A DNA stretch of 64,000 nt from Distichodus sexfasciatus (lineage: Eukaryota; Chordata; Actinopteri; Characiformes; Distichodontidae), in assembly GCA_032718565.1 (NCBI GenBank), contig JAVGVS010000829.1, forward strand, positions 1 to 64,000. Reading direction: 5' to 3'. Every line of letters starts with the position of its first letter. Positions within the stretch are counted from its first letter, which is position 1. The notes beneath the pieces are model-generated. The model saw only the letters and a list, made by a program, of their open reading frames with translations. It ran no database searches and was not told where the DNA came from. Positions 49,201 to 55,685 of this stretch are shown one piece after another. The position numbers and the translations under genes were made by a program.

Positions 49201-50413
49201 GAGAGGTCACGCTGATATCATTTATTTAGTTAGCACTCTGGCTCCGAGCACCAATGCTCTTAATGATCTTCTGCTGAGTATGATGAGAAAAATCCACCCA
49301 CAAACACTAATGAAAGCTACGACCTCCGGTCCACTTCTCTCTGCAGTCCTTCCAAATTATTTTCTATACCGCCCTGTTGTTTTCATAGCATTAGTAAAAC
49401 TGTCATTAATCAACTACCCCTGTAAAGTCTGCGAAACATTAATGAGGAAGGTAAGAAGTCTTCAAGATTTCTGCACTCGCCAACACAGCATGGAATTTAT
49501 ACTTAGTACAGGGACAGGGTTTACAGTTATTAAACACTCTGGGTTTCTCGGGTGAATTTAAGTCCGTGGTTGTCATTGTGAACACACTACACCACAGCAC
49601 AGCACACAGTACACCACAAAATGTGACCCATCCGTTAAGAAGCAGTGGGCAGCGGCCGGGGATCAGTGCTTGCAGACGGTACCTTGCTCATGAGTATCTC
49701 AGTGGTACCTTTACTGTTCCGGGACTTGAACCGGCACCCTTCTGATCACAAGGCCAATTCCCTAACCGGTACACTACCAACTGCCCCAAAAGAAGTCAGT
49801 TTGCTCTTAACACCAACCACATACAACTCCTTGTATGTGACAGTGTTCTCTGAAACAAACTTTATTTTGATTCATTCTTATTCATGTGTAAACTAGGTTT
49901 CAGTCAGATATGATCATATGATAAATTCACGTAAAAGAAACGAATGAAGCTGTTGACATGTCTGTTCACTCCCATATCAGAACTGGTGTATGAAGAGGAG
50001 GTCTCAGTCCATATACCTGCAACTACTCACCGACAAGCACGCCCCAGAACACTACAGGTACACACAAGAACTAGGGGTGTAACAATACATCGATTTACAT
50101 TAATACATAATCAGTGAGTTCATAGCAGTGGCCCAAATTTAAAAACATCTGACAACATACATACTGTAATGTCACTTGATATTAATTTTTATTAAAAGAG
50201 AAGTTGTTCACTTCAATGTCTGGTTGAGCTCGGGATTAAAAATGTCAAATAATACAGAATATAAATATAATAGAAATATAAAAATACTGTATATATTTGT
50301 ATCCTTTTCTCAGGGTCATTGGCAGCGTGTCTCAGTTTGACGAGTTTGGTCGCGTGTTCCACTGTCCGAAAGGCTCCCCCATGCATCCTGTCAACAAATG
50401 CTCCGTCTGGTGA
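19975..50413 (+). CDS. ecel1: Endothelin-converting-enzyme-like 1 (M13 metallopeptidase), 18 coding exons
   Basis: This is a type II membrane zinc metallopeptidase of the neprilysin (M13) family; in mammals ECEL1/DINE is neuronal and is needed for motor-axon branching and neonatal breathing, and its physiological substrate is not established. The exons give, in order, a cytoplasmic tail with YSLTAHYDDFQEVKY, a membrane anchor near residues 106-130, the CQDFYSFACGGWL segment, N-A-Y-Y-L substrate-binding residues, the zinc motif HELTH, the ENIAD motif carrying the third zinc ligand, and the terminal CSVW. All are hallmarks of M13 enzymes, and the tail and exon order match ECEL1 rather than ECE1, NEP or PHEX (family knowledge). 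Exon phases agree across nearly all introns. Exons 9 and 10 contain apparent frame breaks. The start is the ATG in a gccgccATG context, with the conserved tail following it. Confidence 0.95.
20829..21095 (+). CDS. ecel1: ecel1 coding exon 2
   Basis: Acceptor ctctccag|GTAAAG and donor CGG|GTGAGT, with 89 codons in phase 0/0. It encodes VKEFYRSCVNIQEID, then EVIESCGGWDL and FSLTVNVDDKNSS, segments of the M13 N-terminal peptidase domain. NSS is a potential N-glycosylation site. Between the two conserved parts lies a Gly/Ser-containing insert (APHGGAGWESSSAPV). Confidence 0.95.
21862..22281 (-). pseudogene. 3' end of a non-LTR retrotransposon (reverse-transcriptase C-terminus)
   Basis: The minus strand encodes a stretch beginning TELKMLRFSLGVTRMDRIRN, then RLRRFGHVQRR and GRRLRGRPKRRFMDAVKED. 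This is the characteristic C-terminal tail of RTE/L2-like LINE reverse transcriptases (R-N-E-x-I-R-G, R-R-F-G-H-V-x-R, G-R-P-K-x-R-W/F). The element is 5'-truncated and ends in an (AAG)n tail, seen on the + strand as TTCTTC repeats at 21,865-21,900. The clade is uncertain. Confidence 0.85.
22532..23072 (-). mobile_element. Internally deleted Tc1-like element (541 bp)
   Basis: Flanked by TA on both sides and bounded by inverted repeats: CAGTACTGTGCAAAAGTTTT at the left, with AAAACTTTTGCACAGTACTG at the right, continuing into GGTGT...AAATGCTGTAAAC. On the minus strand, 22,590-22,685 encodes ATRHKVVLLHQQGLSQTKIS followed by KQTGVS, the helix-turn-helix of a Tc1 transposase. The DDE catalytic domain is absent, so it is non-autonomous. 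Confidence 0.92.
23159..23227 (+). CDS. ecel1: ecel1 coding exon 3
   Basis: 23 codons (IDQEGLTLPERTLYLGQDED...) closely match ECEL1 (family knowledge), with acceptor tgtttcag and donor GTGAAG|GTACAG. The acceptor is preceded by a (TG)n microsatellite. Confidence 0.95.
25522..26172. mobile_element. hAT-like MITE, 651 bp, complete
   Basis: Perfect inverted repeats of about 36 bp start GTGACCCTCCACGGCAAAA and end TTTTGCCGTGGAGGGTCAC. The flanks both read AAATAAAT, an 8-bp target-site duplication consistent with hAT. There is no transposase ORF. A second, right-truncated copy is at 37,567. Confidence 0.88.
26545..26770 (+). repeat. GATGAT/GATGAC trinucleotide microsatellite
   Basis: About 220 bases of degenerate GAT/GAC/AAT triplets run directly into the exon 4 acceptor. 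Met-rich and Ile-rich frames are artefacts. Confidence 0.93.
26771..26880 (+). CDS. ecel1: ecel1 coding exon 4
   Basis: The exon encodes ILAAYKALMERLLSMLGAHN and then ATVKSREILELETRLAN, helices of the M13 N-terminal domain, with an NAT sequon. The donor is AAC|GTGAGT. The acceptor gatggtag|ATT is the end of a GAT/GAC microsatellite and has no pyrimidine tract. An alternative AG nine bases downstream would delete the conserved ILA. Confidence 0.92.
27019..27111 (+). CDS. ecel1: ecel1 coding exon 5
   Basis: 31 codons: ITVSEFDEQRKDISSMYN followed by RITLKQLQRMAPS, flanked by ttttgcag and AGT|GTGAGT. Together with the last codon of the previous exon it forms an NIT glycosylation sequon conserved in ECEL1. 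Confidence 0.95.
27396..27640. repeat. Purine tract with (GA)n core
   Basis: (GA)n at about 27,411-27,450 followed by about 180 bases of A/G-rich sequence in ecel1 intron 5. Confidence 0.85.
27768..28200 (+). mobile_element. Dispersed fish repeat (family B), copy with different 3' end
   Basis: GGCGGCACGGTAGCGCGGTG, CGCCTCACGGCCAGAAGGTC, TTTGCATGCTCTCCCCGTG and GGTTGATTGGCTACTC. The 3' part ends ATATAAATGTAAATGTAAAT then (AAT)n, unlike the (AATG)n tail of copies 1 and 2. Confidence 0.85.
28374..28605 (+). mobile_element. tRNA-derived SINE copy
   Basis: GCATAACGGTTAGGAAGTTG, GGTTCAAGTCC, AAAGGTACCACTGAGG, GATCAAATGCAGAGGTCACG. The end is slightly rearranged. Confidence 0.88.
28830..29060 (-). 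mobile_element. tRNA-derived SINE, reverse copy
   Basis: AGTGAGTGATTATTTGTCAT, CACCCCACAGCACAGCAC, CCGTGAAGGAGCAGTGG, GGTACCTTGCTCATGAGTAC, ending in a reverse B-box-like region. Confidence 0.9.
29260..29945. repeat. A-rich minisatellite with a unit of about 120 bp
   Basis: Strings such as CAAACTAAAG...CACACTAAACAGGTAACAA and CCAGACAAAATCAAACTAAA recur near 29,460, 29,580 and 29,700, with shorter AAACTAAACAGACAAAC variants either side. No coding meaning. Confidence 0.88.
30860..32305 (+). repeat. 1.4-kb pyrimidine minisatellite before exon 6
   Basis: CTCTATCTACCTGTCCTCC, CTAACTCCCTTTCTTCC and CTTTCTATCTCTCCTCC recur in fixed order with a period of about 120-200 bases from 31,020 to 32,100. 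The run leads directly into the exon 6 acceptor. Long Leu/Ser/Pro frames are artefacts. Confidence 0.9.
32307..32431 (+). CDS. ecel1: ecel1 coding exon 6
   Basis: The exon encodes LHWKRLLDRIFHDNFSEEEE and then IVVLATDYMQKVSDIIKTTSK, with acceptor ctttctgcag and donor AAAG|GTAGGG in phase 2. NFS is a possible glycosylation site. It is preceded by about 1.4 kb of almost pure pyrimidine sequence. Confidence 0.95.
33660..33882 (-). mobile_element. tRNA-derived SINE, reverse copy
   Basis: TTTGTCATTGTGAACACAGC, CACCACAATCAAATGAGACC, GGAACCTTGCTCATGAGTAC, TTGAACCGATCACGG. Confidence 0.88.
33950..34470. mobile_element. Two nested hAT-type remnants
   Basis: 33,950-34,000 (AGAGGTCGAGCGATATTTG...ATACCGATTATT) matches the left end of the element at 44,985. 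It is interrupted by a second family beginning AGGGATGGGCTGATCC that contains CCGATACCGATA and GGAGATCGGCCCAGTG. Neither has an ORF or an intact right end. Family identity is from recollection of similar fish repeats. Confidence 0.55.
35114..35348 (+). mobile_element. tRNA-derived SINE, most complete copy
   Basis: The head is AGGCAGATGGTGGCGTAATG with B-box-like GGTTTGAATCCC. The body is GACCGGTAAAGTTACCACTG and GAGCAAGGTACCGTCCCCAA, then GCTGCTCCTTCACGGATGGG. The tail is GTTCACAATGACAACTAATC. Head boxes A and B indicate Pol III promotion and tRNA ancestry. Confidence 0.9.
35695..35790 (+). mobile_element. L2-type LINE 3' end
   Basis: ATACATTTCACTGCATGTTG, CTGTATAATTTGCACGTGAC and AAATAAAGAATCTTGAATC are typical of the 3' terminus of fish L2-like elements. 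Confidence 0.6.
35885..36165 (+). repeat. TTAGGGTTAGG-core dispersed repeat
   Basis: GTGGGGACCTTTTTGTCCCC, then GAGAAACTAAAAGAGG, GAGGTTAAGGTTAGGG and GACCTCACAAAGATAG, the same order as the copies near 14,740 and 15,000. Confidence 0.7.
37023..37245 (+). CDS. ecel1: ecel1 coding exon 7
   Basis: 74 codons after one leading base, starting VLHNYMLWRIVAALSEHL and ending FGMALGALFVQQHFSKHSKAK, flanked by ctccatcag and AAG|GTACCA. This is the M13 helical domain preceding the catalytic core. Identity to ECEL1 is high and the frame is open throughout. Confidence 0.95.
37310..37566 (-). pseudogene. Tc1-like transposase fragment
   Basis: The minus strand reads RRGRRLSAESIATNLQTSCD followed by TVRKELHGMGFHGRAAASKP and HITKWM, the second DNA-binding helix region of Tc1 transposases. 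The right edge, CTTTTGGCAATAAAGTGTA, resembles an inverted terminus of the same family. The catalytic domain is missing, and the fragment abuts the hAT-like element at 37,567. Confidence 0.88.
37567..38125. mobile_element. hAT-like MITE, second copy, right end lost
   Basis: It begins TGTGACCCTCCACGGCAAAA, like the copy at 25,522, and aligns with it through CAGTTAACCTAACG...GGTAGGCTATCCG and CACTTGGCGTGACAGGAGAA to GCCCTTTCATGA. The right inverted repeat is absent. Many short deletions distinguish it from the first copy. Confidence 0.88.
39110..40240. repeat. Purine minisatellite in ecel1 intron 7
   Basis: Repeated strings AAAGACTTGTTGAGAAGGA, AGAAAAAAGATGTGTTGA and AATACTTGATAAGGAAG recur in order with GAAA spacers and a composite period of roughly 100-300 bases. 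Phe/Ser-rich minus frames are artefacts. Confidence 0.9.
40255..40769 (+). other. Unique/repeat-like 3' part of ecel1 intron 7
   Basis: 40,400-40,690 contains many GACGCC/AACGCC/GGCGC and AAAAACGC strings and CTCATTCACACGGACG, which look like the edge of a DNA-transposon-derived repeat, but no inverted termini could be fixed. Confidence 0.35.
40770..40868 (+). CDS. ecel1: ecel1 coding exon 8
   Basis: 33 codons (VQELVEDIKHALDTRLKELD, then WMDEETKEAARAK) between ggactacag and AAG|GTAAAC, phase 0/0. This conserved M13 segment matches ECEL1 almost residue for residue. Confidence 0.95.
41011..41082 (+). CDS. ecel1: ecel1 coding exon 9, frame-broken
   Basis: The exon opens with LQYMMVM after ctccccacag, exactly as in ECEL1, and ends at a good donor (CGG|GTAAGT). 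After the seventh codon the expected V-G-Y-x-D-F...KPDA region is out of frame: GYLD appears in one shifted frame, and a base string compatible with VKPD appears in another. At least three single-base indels are needed to keep homology across the remaining 50 bases. It may be an assembly error or true damage. Confidence 0.75.
41179..41284 (+). CDS. ecel1: ecel1 coding exon 10, 5' end disturbed
   Basis: From NEKTYFKNVLNSIKYNIKLS through VKKIHEEVDKR the exon is intact and ends in phase 2 at AGAAC|GTGAGT, joining a G to give Thr-Trp in the next exon. The first ten or so bases after ctttaaag do not give the expected F-E-V in phase with exon 9, so one or two bases seem missing. The acceptor position is therefore approximate. 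Confidence 0.85.
41345..41475 (-). mobile_element. tRNA-derived SINE, reverse, deleted
   Basis: Contains CATTTGTGAACACAGCAC, GCAGTGGGCAGCTGGGG, GGTACCTTGCTCATGAGTAC and TTTACCGGTTCGGGATTTAA. Internal parts are missing. Confidence 0.8.
41573..41672 (-). mobile_element. LINE/SINE 3' tail (AAAGTTGACTTTGAC type), reverse
   Basis: GTCAAAGTCAACTTTATTGT, CATCTCTGCTATATACTGTA and AGAGAGACGACGACGTGGCT are the reverse complement of 59,345-59,450. Confidence 0.7.
41678..41862 (-). mobile_element. tRNA-derived SINE, reverse copy
   Basis: ATTTGTCATTGTGAACGCAC, GTTTGACCCATCCGTGAAGG and TATGAGTACCCCAGGGTAAC, directly next to the LINE-type tail. Confidence 0.85.
41930..42325. mobile_element. hAT-like non-autonomous element
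   Basis: Bounded by TAGGGCTGTATCG on the left and CTCCAGCCCTATA on the right (inverted termini TAGGGCTG/CAGCCCTA). The interior has ATGATTCATTGAC...GAATCGATATATTGATT strings and no ORF. AT-only DNA follows to 42,600. Confidence 0.65.
42840..43569 (+). other. 3' part of ecel1 intron 10, mostly unique
   Basis: Unique sequence from 42,850 to 43,480, with only a (CT)n at 43,198-43,223. It includes AATAACG, CATTACACT and GTTATTTATTTATT strings and ends in (TG)n before exon 11. No coding potential. Confidence 0.5.
43570..43628 (+). CDS. ecel1: ecel1 coding exon 11
   Basis: The exon encodes WLLPPQALNAYYLPNKNQM between tgtttgacag and ATGG|GTAAGT. NAYY is the M13 motif that contacts the substrate backbone near the active site (family knowledge). 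The acceptor follows a (TG)n tract. Confidence 0.95.
43974..44025 (+). CDS. ecel1: ecel1 coding exon 12
   Basis: Short exon giving (V)FPAGILQPTLYDPEFP between ctctcactag and CCACA|GTAAGT. Phases agree with exons 11 and 13. Confidence 0.95.
44193..44352 (+). mobile_element. tRNA-derived SINE, internally deleted
   Basis: GTTGGTAGTGTAACGGTTCG, ACTGGTAAAGGTACCACTGA and CAAGGTACCGTCCCCAAGCA. The B-box and part of the body are deleted. Confidence 0.85.
44700..44855 (+). mobile_element. Two adjoining SINE fragments
   Basis: A body fragment (CTTCTCCCCGGGTGCTGC, CTGCTCCTTCACGGACAG) is followed by the head of a second copy (CAGCAGTTGGTAGTGCATCG, GTAAAGGTACCGCTGACG). Confidence 0.75.
44985..45396. mobile_element. 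hAT-like non-autonomous element (about 412 bp)
   Basis: The left end AGAGGTCAACCGATATTGG and the right end CCGATAATCGGTCGACCCTT are imperfect inverted repeats. CCGATA/TATCGG strings recur inside. No ORF. Confidence 0.75.
45400..46231 (+). other. 3' part of ecel1 intron 12, largely unique
   Basis: 45,480-45,850 is unique with a CCTG run at about 45,722-45,745. (TG)n and (CA)n tracts are at 45,868-45,885, 45,960-46,000 and 46,105-46,128. Confidence 0.5.
46232..46299 (+). CDS. ecel1: ecel1 coding exon 13, zinc-binding HELTH
   Basis: The exon encodes (Q)SLNYGGIGAIIGHELTHGYD and then DW. HELTH supplies the two histidine zinc ligands and the catalytic glutamate of the gluzincin fold. It is flanked by ctgttgtag and TGGG|GTAAGT. 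The residues needed for catalysis are intact. Confidence 0.96.
46399..47002 (+). mobile_element. pogo/Tigger-like deleted DNA transposon (604 bp)
   Basis: Flanked by TA duplications, with 24-bp inverted repeats CAGTGGTAGCTTGACTTACG / CGTAAGTCAAGGCACCACTG, followed by ACGAGT...TTCGAGATACGAGC. A 61-codon frame at 46,481-46,666 contains HTTLDRFLSKTPADEREESV and KRPKIS, resembling a linker region of Tigger-type transposases. The catalytic domain is deleted. Confidence 0.8.
47115..47239 (+). CDS. ecel1: ecel1 coding exon 14
   Basis: The exon encodes GGQYDRYGNLKQWWTEESY and ends IVKLYDNFTVYNQR, between ggatag and CGG|GTAAGC. NFT is a glycosylation sequon. Phase 1 in and phase 0 out agree with neighbouring exons. 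Confidence 0.95.
47240..48011 (+). other. ecel1 intron 14, unique AT-rich
   Basis: No repeat family recognised except a possible SINE tail remnant at 47,455-47,475 (CAGTGACAAATAATCCCTCA). No coding potential. Confidence 0.5.
48012..48077 (+). CDS. ecel1: ecel1 coding exon 15, third zinc ligand
   Basis: 22 codons: VNGRLTLGENIADLGGLKLS and then YY, between gtgttcag and TAC|GTGAGT. ENIAD carries the third zinc ligand (Glu) and the Asp that orients the HELTH histidine (M13 knowledge). Confidence 0.96.
48280..48841 (+). repeat. T-rich pyrimidine tract before exon 16
   Basis: TTTCTTT/CTCTCTTT sequence with almost no purines for about 560 bases, ending at the exon 16 acceptor. Phe/Leu/Ser frames are artefacts. 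Confidence 0.9.
48842..48937 (+). CDS. ecel1: ecel1 coding exon 16
   Basis: 32 codons: AYQKWIREHGPERPLPGLKY then THEQLFFIAFAQ, between tttttccag and CAG|GTATGC. Upstream is more than 500 bases of pyrimidine-rich intron. Confidence 0.95.
48938..49980 (+). other. ecel1 intron 16
   Basis: 49,030-49,550 is unique with several CATTAAT/TTAATGA cores. It is followed by a reverse SINE. Confidence 0.5.
49568..49795 (-). mobile_element. tRNA-derived SINE, reverse copy
   Basis: GTTGTCATTGTGAACACACT, GGTACCTTGCTCATGAGTAT, TTCCGGGACTTGAACCGGCA (reverse B-box). Confidence 0.9.
49981..50057 (+). CDS. ecel1: ecel1 coding exon 17
   Basis: The exon encodes NWCMKRRSQSIYLQLLTDKH followed by APEHY and part of Arg, between ccatatcag and TACAG|GTACAC. 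It is highly similar to the ECEL1 C-terminal domain. Confidence 0.95.
50314..50413 (+). CDS. ecel1: ecel1 coding exon 18 with stop codon
   Basis: The exon encodes VIGSVSQFDEFGRVFHCPKG and ends SPMHPVNKCSVW, then TGA at 50,411-50,413. The terminal C-x-V-W is typical of M13 enzymes. The acceptor is ccttttctcag. Confidence 0.96.
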
Positions 50414-52135
50414 ACTTGTGACACTGATTTCCTCACTGACGTTCTCCTCCTGCCCTGCTTTCTTCATCTGCCTTTGGTATAAGAGTTTCAACTGGGAGGA
50501 ACTTGTGATCAAGGAACCGGCTCCAGTTTCAACACCTCTCACCTCTCTCACTTCGCGTCCCCCTTCAGTTGCTTCACAGAAATGGACGGCGTCACTTATG
50601 TCTCTACTTCAATGTAAAACCAACATGAACCGCTTTGAATTTGGGAAAACAACATTATAACATCAGTATCAATTGTTTGTTAGGGTCAAATGTAGGAACA
50701 TTTAAGAAGATAAAAGAATGTTGCACCAAAATCTTTACCTCCTGCAAGAACTCCAAGAATACTCAGTCCAATTTTATCATGAGACGTTATTTTCTAACAC
50801 CGCCATACTTGCTGCCACCCCCGCAAATTTGACATAAAAAATTCATCTCCCGCGATGCTTCATTTTCATACTTGAGGCTTTACTTAGCCAAAGCTTTAAA
50901 CACCTCTCATACGTTTCTTTTCTTCTGCACTGCTTTAAATAATCATCAGCTCATAAGCTTAAACATTATTTTTTCTACATGAAAGAATCTTAAAGAGTTA
51001 TCTTTAAATGTATTTATTTTTATATTTTAATACATAGTGTTAATGGGATTATTACGCTCTGTAAATGACCATGTTTGTTCATGTTTGTATTCTGGAGCTT
51101 TTTGTGATTTGATATCTGAATGAAGCTTTTGGCACCAGCAAAAGAAAGACACAACCATTGTGTGTGTGTATATGTGTGTGTTTGGATGTGTGCTTGTGTT
51201 GGAGTGTTGGTTGCCTAGCATTAGAATCAAAGGTTACAACACCCACACACACGTTTGGACCAGTTGTGGTTTGGAAGTCAGTGCTTTTTGGCATTTAAAC
51301 CCATGTTTTGAGACTGATCATCAAACCAGGTAAGATCGTTTGTTAAATGCTAGAAATGTAAATGTGTGTGGGCTTTGAGATCGAGACACATTTTCTTGTT
51401 TTATGTCATTTCATTCAACTAAACAACACATTTTGACAACCCCAAAAAATAAATACCCAACTTTATAGTGTGTAAGGTTCAAGTAGCCCGTTTTACTACA
51501 GAACGTGGTTTTGGGAACATCAACCAGTCATTCATTAGCAAAATGTTACCTTTGTCTTGGCCTTGTTTGGATTTGGTCTCTTGTGTTTGTGTGTTTATTA
51601 CTGAATCTGTGTAAAGATATTGAACGGATGGTCGGTTTATGCATGATGTGTGAGTGATAATCTCCACAAACTAATTCTGTTCATCACTCTGTCATCCCCA
51701 AATTGTCCCTCATTGCTAGAAAAACCCACTCAGACTACAGAGAGACGTGGTTGTTTTTTGTGCTCTTACGTTTGGAATGAGAACCCCTCGTTTTATAACT
51801 TGCCATTGTGACATCCTTGTGATTTGGGAGCTGAACTTTGAGAATGATATTTGTGTTACACTCAGTGTATATATGAACAGCCTGGTCAGAATCAGGTGAA
51901 TATCACAAATTTACTATTACGATGAAATGTTTAATTTTCTATGAAGTGTCTACTGTCTTAAAAAAAAAGAAAAATGTCCAAGAAACCCTTGTTCTTATAT
52001 GGAAAAAAGCATGTTTCTCATTAAAAGTCTGGTTACAGAAAGATCAGAGTAAAAATAATTACGGGACTGTGTTTCCCACAGTTTAGAAGAGATGCTGGAG
52101 AGGGAAGAGTTTTTGTTAATGTTTTAAATAAATAA
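50414..52135 (+). other. ecel1: ecel1 3' UTR (end uncertain)
   Basis: AT-rich sequence of low repeat content follows the stop. Candidate AATAAA polyadenylation signals occur near 51,446 and, overlapping, near 52,126-52,136. No reading frame with recognisable similarity is present. The end point is a guess based on the second cluster. Confidence 0.4.
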
Positions 52136-53399
<1,264 letters not shown>

Positions 53400-53949
53400 C
53401 TGCACCAAGATGGCAGCTAATAATCAAGGTGACATCTAAGTTTTATATATTTATGAAACTACAGTAGCTTTGTTTTCATCGTTTTATACTGCACAACATT
53501 TAATTAGTCTATGCAGGGAGTATGTGGTAAAAGGGACAGGGACTGTGATTTTTTGGGCTTTTTTACGACTTGAGTTTTGGCCGAATCCTAGTTTATCAAA
53601 CCTGCTTGAATTTCACGACTGGAATTGGAACAACGTCAGCTTAAACGTGAACTCCCTCTACTGGAGTAATTCAAACTCGCTAACGCAAACCGATCCAGAA
53701 ACCTATCAGTAAATGGACTTTTTTTTAACTACTTGAAGTGTAAAATCAAGCCTTATCACGGCAGAAGACTTTTATTTTGAAAAGAAGGCTAGTGGGTCGC
53801 CATTTTTGGCGCTTTCTCTTCCAGCTTCCGCTACTCACCTTTTACGCGGTGCTGTTTTGGTTTTTTTTGCGTCAAGCAGGATTTTAAGTGAGATTAATTC
53901 TTTATCATGTGAGCGCATCACAAAACGTGGAAATTCGTCCGAATTTGGC
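53400..53949 (+). promoter_or_regulatory. cep57: Probable cep57 promoter and 5' leader
   Basis: Unique sequence upstream of the inferred first coding exon contains CCAAGATGGCAGC at 53,405-53,417, a good YY1-type core, and GTCGCCATTTTTGGCGC at 53,796-53,812, which combines an inverted YY1-like core with an E2F-like TTTGGCGC. There is no TATA box at a fixed distance. A start-stop element ATGTGA lies at 53,907-53,912. Both factors are common at cell-cycle and centrosome gene promoters; activity here is inferred. Confidence 0.35.
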
Positions 53950-53991
53950 ATGGAGTCCACGACAATAAAAGCGGCGCCCGGGCGGGAAAAG
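53950..53991 (+). CDS. cep57: cep57 coding exon 1 (inferred)
   Basis: 14 codons, MESTTIKAAPGREK, end at GAAAAG|GTAAAG in phase 0. This fits exactly the phase-0 start of the next exon. The N-terminus of CEP57 is poorly conserved, so assignment rests on phase, donor quality and position below promoter-like sequence. Confidence 0.55.
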
Positions 53992-55654
53992 GTAAAGTAA
54001 ATGCAGCTAGTTGCTAACAAACATTAGCTGTGTGGAAAACCTGGCGCCTGGCAACATCGTCCGGTCCGCCCTCAGAACACAATTACACTTTTAAACACGG
54101 TCTGCTTCAGTCAGAAGTGCAAATTATTTACTTTTGACCTCTACTACCTCTTCCAGTATTGACCGTTAGTTTGGTTTATGTAGCTGTACCCAGCGTTTTT
54201 GTGTCTTTGTGACTTAAGTTGTGAGGGACGTGTCGGTGTGATAATTGCAGGTCGATACCGAGACTGAGTAGTTAAAATAATGCTTGAGACCGATATTTAA
54301 CTTTGAATGGTTCCACTTTATAAGGTGTATATTTGCATAGGTAGAGTTGCTTGTGTTGACACTTATTTGCGTTTATCTAACTTTTCATTGGTGTGCTGGT
54401 GGTGGTGGTCTAGTGTTTAGGACACTTGCGGTAATGGTTAGACCAAGAGGTAGTTGGTTCAAATCCTCTTTATGGCACTACAATCATTGAGTCTCTGAGC
54501 AAGACCCTTAACCCCAAGTTGCTCCAGGGAAAATGTCCCTTTAATTAGGAAAGTCGCAGTGGATAAGAGCGTCTTCTAAAAGTGTAAAAATCAACATTAT
54601 TAATGTTAAATATTTAATGTGAGTAATTTTGTCATTGTGAACACACCACAGCACACAGTGCACCACAACCAAATGTGACCTTTGCATTGGACCTATCTCA
54701 GAATGTGAGCAGTGGGCAGCTTTTTTGGCAGCGTCCAGTGAGCAGTGCTTGGGGACGGTACCTTTACCTGTCTGGGACGTGAACCGGTGACCTTCTTATC
54801 ACAGGTCCAACTCCTTGGTAGAATGTGTTTAAAGCCTACAATCTTTTCCTCAGTAGCAGGTGAATGATAGATTCCAGGCAGAATCAATGTGTCATAGTTG
54901 AGTTTCTGATGGAGATTTGTGTCAGTGCTGGCAGTTGATGGTTTTCCACTGTGTAGTTTGTGTCTTTAGCTCTGGTTTCCTTCTTTAAATTCCTTCATCC
55001 AAATGTGCATATCACTTGTCAATGGTGACATTTCCATCAACTTCCTGCAGCTTTCTGTGGATATCGGATGGCATGTCACTGCTGCTAGGAATCCATCATT
55101 TACCTGCAATGCTGAAGAAAAACACCTGTGTACAGGAAGAGAGTTGTGCAGTTTGCACCACCTGTGTCAATTAATGAAATAAAAAAATACAACCCTGGGA
55201 CACTCTTACATTCATATATGTTCCAACTGCTTGTAGTGTTCATTTATGTATTGGAATCGGCAAATATGTTAAAACTGTTTAAAAAAATTCTAGTTTTAAG
55301 ATGCCATTCAGTTTTCTACAAAAATATAACCATCACTAACAGAATAGCAGTGATTTCATAGTGCCGCTTCAACTTGTACCTGTCCGGATAAAGTGTGTAT
55401 TAAAACTATTTGGAGATAGTGGGCATTTTACCCTTCTGAAGGCAAAAAAACACTGCTACTGTCACTTATAAATCCCATTGTTGGCATAATAATGCTGGGA
55501 AAAAGAGCCTGAATAACTCTGGAAACTGTAGGTCCAAACATACAGTATATGTAACAAACAGTTTTATACATTTTGAGTAACTCTAGTGACTCTTTTATTT
55601 TTGATTCCTGCAGTTACAGGGAAGAGAAAGAGCTTCAGCTTTGTCTTAAATAAA

Positions 55655-55685
<31 letters not shown>

